DNA of 64,000 nt from the NCBI RefSeq assembly GCF_017812015.1, contig NZ_JADQTN010000002.1, positions 434,001 through 498,000 on the forward strand, written 5' to 3'. The translations under genes and the position numbers were made by a program. This stretch comes from Pontixanthobacter sp. CEM42 (GTDB lineage Bacteria > Pseudomonadota > Alphaproteobacteria > Sphingomonadales > Sphingomonadaceae). The notes beneath the pieces were generated by a model that searched no databases, was not told the DNA's origin, and saw only the letters and a list, made by a program, of their open reading frames with translations. Position 1 is the stretch's first letter, and every line of letters begins with the position of its first letter. Below, piece after piece: positions 60,813-64,000 of the stretch.

Positions 60813-62785
60813 CAGCGGCTCGATTGCCTGCATCGCCACGCCTGGAACATCAGCACGTTCCACAGCATCGTTTCGTGATCGCGCTTGCCCGAAAGATGCT
60901 CGGACCAGCGTTGCCGGATGGTCGCAGCATTGAGAAGGCCGCTCTCTTTAAGTGCAACCTCTGACAGTTCGCTCTCAGCCCAATCACGCAAGCCTGTACG
61001 CAGCCAGCGCCCAACCGGAATAGCAAAACCGGCCTTGGGGCGATCCACCAATTGGCGGGGCACATGACGATACAGCAATTCGCGCAGCAGTGTTTTGCCT
61101 TCGCCGCTGCCATAGCGCATTTCCGCAGGCAGGCTCCACGCAAAGCGGAACAGATCCCGGTCTAAATAGGGTGTGCGGGTTTCCAGCGCGACAGCCATCG
61201 CGGCGCGGTCAACCTTAACTAGTACATCGTCTGGCATGTATGTAGCAGTGTCGACTAGCATCGCGCGTTCGGCGAAGGATAGGCCGGTAGCCCTCGTGTC
61301 CAAGGCGCTCGGGAGGGCGGAAAGACTGACCTCTTTTGCCATGATGGACAGAGGATCATCCGATGTGGCCAGCAGCCGATCATGAAACGATGCTTCATTG
61401 GGCATCGCCATAACGCGGGCGAGCTTTTGGAGTTTTTCGGCCGGACGTCCTGCGGCCAGTTCTTTCGGCGCGAGCGATCCAGCGAGGCGTACCGCCCCAT
61501 TGACCAAGCCGCCCGGAATGCTCGCCAAAGCGCCGCCAGCTAATCGCCGCAAGGGGCCTGGAAGGCGCGAGGCATTGGCCCATACGCGCGGTCCTTGGAA
61601 ATAGCGATTATAGCCGCCAAATATCTCGTCCCCGCCATCACCCGATAGCGCCACTGTCACATCGCGCCGCGCCATTTGTGCGACGAGGAATGTCGGTACT
61701 TGGCTTGAATCGGCAAACGGCTCGTCATGAACGCCAGAGATAGTGGGAACGGCGTCCTGTACCTGCTTTGGTGTCAGCACCAGTTCGGTGTGATCGGTGC
61801 CCAGATGTTCGGCCACTGCTTTGGCCGCAGGAGACTCGTCAAAACCGTCCTCGGCCATCCCTATAGAGAAAGTGCGGACCGGCGTGCTTGCACCCGCTTG
61901 CATCATCGCGACCGTCAGCGAGGAATCGATCCCGCCAGAAAGGAATGCGCCCAGCGGTACGTCAGAAATCATCCGCCGTGCAGTGCCCGCCCGCATCAAG
62001 GTTTCGGCGCGGTCAATCGCTTGATCGAGTGTTCCGTCAAACCCTGCATCGCGGCTGGTCAGCGCATCGCCGGACATGTCCCACCACGCTTGCGGCTCCG
62101 GCAATTTGCCAGCAGCAATATCCTCAGGGCGGATTGTGATGCGATGTGCGGGCGAAAGCTTGGCCACGCCCTGCCAGATTGATGCCGCTCCCGGGATGTA
62201 CGAATATTTGAAGAAATCACCCAGTGCATCGAGGTTCATTTGCGGTGCAAAACCGGGAACCGCCTCAAGCGTGCGCATTTCCGAACCGAAAAGCAGGCAG
62301 CCCTTGCACAGACCGTAATAAAACGGTTTCTCGCCGAAAGCGTCCCGGATCAGAGTCAGTGCGCGCTTTTGCTTGTCGAACAGAGCGATGCCGAACATGC
62401 CATCGAGGAAATCCAGCGTCGGCTGAATCCCGTCGCGGGAAAAGCTCTCGAGCAGGATTTCCGTGTCTGAGTGTCCGCGCCATGTGATCGCACCGTGGCG
62501 GGCTTCCAATTGCTCTCGCAGCTCGATGAAGTTGTAAATCTCGCCGTTCAGCGCGAGTGCGAAGCGCTCGTTCTGCGATTGCATGGGTTGGGCACCGGCC
62601 GGTGACAGATCGAGGATAGAGAGCCGCCGATGCCCCAGCGCAATTTGCGCTTCCTCATCGACCCACAGGCCTTCTGCGTCGGGTCCGCGATGTGCGATGG
62701 CGTCAGACATCGCCTTGGTCAGCGATGTATAGTCACCCCCATTTAGCTGATCTATCGGTCCGAAAACGCCTGTCAGGCCGCACAT
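60812..62785 (-). CDS. asnB: asparagine synthase (glutamine-hydrolysing), AsnB type
   Basis: A 657-residue class II amidotransferase. Cys2 of MCGLTGVFG is the glutaminase nucleophile, followed by AIAHRGPDAEGLW and LGHRRLSILDLSPAGAQPM. The synthetase domain has the ATP loop LSGGIDSSL and ALSGDGGDEIFGGYNRYF. AsnB homologues in polysaccharide loci amidate uronic acids instead of aspartate. With wecC and the UDP-uronate epimerase nearby, that role is plausible here, but true asparagine synthesis is not excluded. Confidence 0.92.
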   Translation of the reverse strand: MCGLTGVFGPIDQLNGGDYTSLTKAMSDAIAHRGPDAEGLWVDEEAQIALGHRRLSILDLSPAGAQPMQSQNERFALALNGEIYNFIELREQLEARHGAITWRGHSDTEILLESFSRDGIQPTLDFLDGMFGIALFDKQKRALTLIRDAFGEKPFYYGLCKGCLLFGSEMRTLEAVPGFAPQMNLDALGDFFKYSYIPGAASIWQGVAKLSPAHRITIRPEDIAAGKLPEPQAWWDMSGDALTSRDAGFDGTLDQAIDRAETLMRAGTARRMISDVPLGAFLSGGIDSSLTVAMMQAGASTPVRTFSIGMAEDGFDESPAAKAVAEHLGTDHTELVLTPKQVQDAVPTISGVHDEPFADSSQVPTFLVAQMARRDVTVALSGDGGDEIFGGYNRYFQGPRVWANASRLPGPLRRLAGGALASIPGGLVNGAVRLAGSLAPKELAAGRPAEKLQKLARVMAMPNEASFHDRLLATSDDPLSIMAKEVSLSALPSALDTRATGLSFAERAMLVDTATYMPDDVLVKVDRAAMAVALETRTPYLDRDLFRFAWSLPAEMRYGSGEGKTLLRELLYRHVPRQLVDRPKAGFAIPVGRWLRTGLRDWAESELSEVALKESGLLNAATIRQRWSEHLSGKRDHETMLWNVLMFQAWRCRQSSR

Positions 62786-62791
62786 GCTAGG

Positions 62792-64000
62792 CTATCCCCA
62801 CACGAAATGTTCGACACAGCCCATATAGCCAAACAGTCGGCGCAGGAACTGCGGATGGTTTTTGCTGCAAATACCCTGTGCGAGCCGCGGTACCAGCTTA
62901 AACTCGGATTGCTCCTCTAGGGCTGCCGCGGTCGCTGGTGCTTTGCACACGGTAATCGCGTATTTCCCATAGGACGCGCCGAGCAACATGGTGTCGCCAT
63001 CGACAATAACATGCGGATATTGCGGCGACCGCCAGCGGAAATTGCCGTATTGGCCATCGAGCGCCAGTCGATAAAGTCGGTCGTAATTTTTGCCATCGTC
63101 GCTCAGCGCGATGTGCATCAAGGCGCGGCGCACGGTGGGGTCAAAATTGCCCACCATAGCAGTGGTCCCGCCGGCCAATTTGAACGGGAAAAACTTTGAC
63201 GTGTCCGACGGAAAGGCCAGCGGATAAGGCTGCGACCACGCATCGTCTGCACCAAGATTTGCCGCCCATAGTCGGCCGTCCCATGGACTGTTATTGCGGA
63301 GCATGACTGTCGCTTCGCCGTCCGCGTAGTCAGCGATAATCGGCTCGTCAGGCAGCACCAGACCTTGCTCTCCGTCATCGGGCAAGTCGGGCACCGGCAT
63401 TCGTGCGCTAATTTGCCAAGTCTGGCCGTCATCATCGCTGGTGCCTAGGTAGGTTTGGCGGAACCGGTCGCGCAGACCCATGGCCAGCTGGCCGTCGAAT
63501 GTTCGCGCAGGGTAGTTATTGATGTAGCCGTCCAGCATCGCGCGTTCAGGTCCCCAGCCATTCTCTGCGCCCAGCCATTCGGCCTCAATCATGGCGAGAG
63601 AATTGCCAGTTTCTTCCTGAATGTCCTGAAACACACCCTTGCCGTCATGTGTGGCATATTGGCCAAACAGCTTGCCATCGCGCTGCGCAAAGCCGCGTGC
63701 GACGAGACCGTGACCCTCTTTCGGGCTGGCGAGAAGTTTTGGCTCGGACCATGCCATTCCGTCGTCAGAGATCGCATAGCGGATCACCTGGCCGGGCTTG
63801 TCCTCTGCGCCGTACCAATAGCTGAACATGATAAAATACTGTCCGTCATGCTTCGCGAGGTATGTGTGGTTACGATGCGGGCGTTTTCCGGTCTCGGGAT
63901 CGGTAATATCGCGGGCGACGAATGAGCAGCTGAGTGGCAGGTCTTGGACCGTGGTCGCTGTCAATTCGGGCCATGCACTTTCGGGGACGCCATCCCGATT
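62792..64000 (-). CDS. BNR/sialidase-like beta-propeller protein (5' end outside window)
   Basis: The visible ~400 residues have repeated propeller blades with BNR-like motifs: YAISDDGMAWSEPKLL, LGTSDDDGQTWQIS and IALSDDGKNYDRL. Together with YINNYPARTF and MGLRDRFRQTYLG, this fits a five- or six-bladed propeller of the exo-sialidase/glycosyl-hydrolase clan, but I cannot identify the substrate or a catalytic triad. The frame stays open to base 64000 (upstream residues NRDGVPESAWPELTATT), so the start is right of the window. The stop is 6 bases from the asnB start, so it belongs to the same operon. Confidence 0.75.
   Translation of the reverse strand, partial: NRDGVPESAWPELTATTVQDLPLSCSFVARDITDPETGKRPHRNHTYLAKHDGQYFIMFSYWYGAEDKPGQVIRYAISDDGMAWSEPKLLASPKEGHGLVARGFAQRDGKLFGQYATHDGKGVFQDIQEETGNSLAMIEAEWLGAENGWGPERAMLDGYINNYPARTFDGQLAMGLRDRFRQTYLGTSDDDGQTWQISARMPVPDLPDDGEQGLVLPDEPIIADYADGEATVMLRNNSPWDGRLWAANLGADDAWSQPYPLAFPSDTSKFFPFKLAGGTTAMVGNFDPTVRRALMHIALSDDGKNYDRLYRLALDGQYGNFRWRSPQYPHVIVDGDTMLLGASYGKYAITVCKAPATAAALEEQSEFKLVPRLAQGICSKNHPQFLRRLFGYMGCVEHFVWG

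Overview
The window reads as ordinary chromosome of an alphaproteobacterium, most likely a member of Sphingomonadales close to Erythrobacteraceae. This placement is inferred from gene families and gene order, not from a marker-gene search. The supports are TrcR (DUF1013), DUF6489 and DUF1192 proteins, a SUV3-like helicase/S4/FdxA/CarD cluster, dense GANTC sites in one promoter region, and an mnmE-mnmG-rsmG-parA-parB block with parS sites. That last block usually lies near the replication origin. Coding density is high and no gene-free stretch exceeds 300 bases. I saw no tRNA, rRNA, CRISPR array, prophage or insertion sequence.

Layout. 1-3710: a truncated prolyl-4-hydroxylase-like oxygenase, a stand-alone BLUF photoreceptor, an NTF2-like/FMN glutamate-synthase-like pair and a DUF6489 protein. 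3733-9379: tRNA/rRNA modification (mnmE, mnmG, rsmG) and chromosome partitioning (parA, parB) with three parS sites, two of them inside rsmG. 9621-14549: a Csu-type chaperone-usher pilus locus with three spore-coat-U (SCPU) subunits, a chaperone and an usher, closed by a hairpin terminator. 14600-23458: mixed housekeeping genes, including a glycine-zipper envelope protein, free-methionine-R-sulfoxide reductase, a PQQ-type sugar dehydrogenase, an acyl-CoA dehydrogenase, Sua5, two lipoproteins, CarD and a Sel1-repeat protein.

23520-36886: FdxA, an S4 protein and a SUV3-like helicase; a LytM peptidase; an operon hemB, GNAT, GNAT, MFS-spermidine synthase fusion and gamma carbonic anhydrase; then DUF1993, clpA and DUF1192. 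37051-48642: quinone oxidoreductase and GST, TrcR, an acyl-CoA ligase, a bactofilin/LytM morphogenesis pair, and the run nadD-rsfS-rlmH-envC-ctpA-dsbB-coq7.

48749-64000: an unknown secreted protein followed by a surface-polysaccharide region. wecB and wecC (plus strand) should make UDP-ManNAc and UDP-ManNAcA. They converge on a long minus-strand run that reads, in transcription order, a beta-propeller protein (cut by the right edge), asnB, a Wzx-like flippase, an FkbM methyltransferase, kdsD, a GT4 glycosyltransferase, kdsB, kdsA, an initiating sugar transferase and a UDP-uronate 4-epimerase. Together they predict an acidic polysaccharide containing Kdo and uronic acid, possibly amidated and O-methylated. 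This is the most accessory-looking part of the window and, with the pilus locus, the best place to look for new biology.
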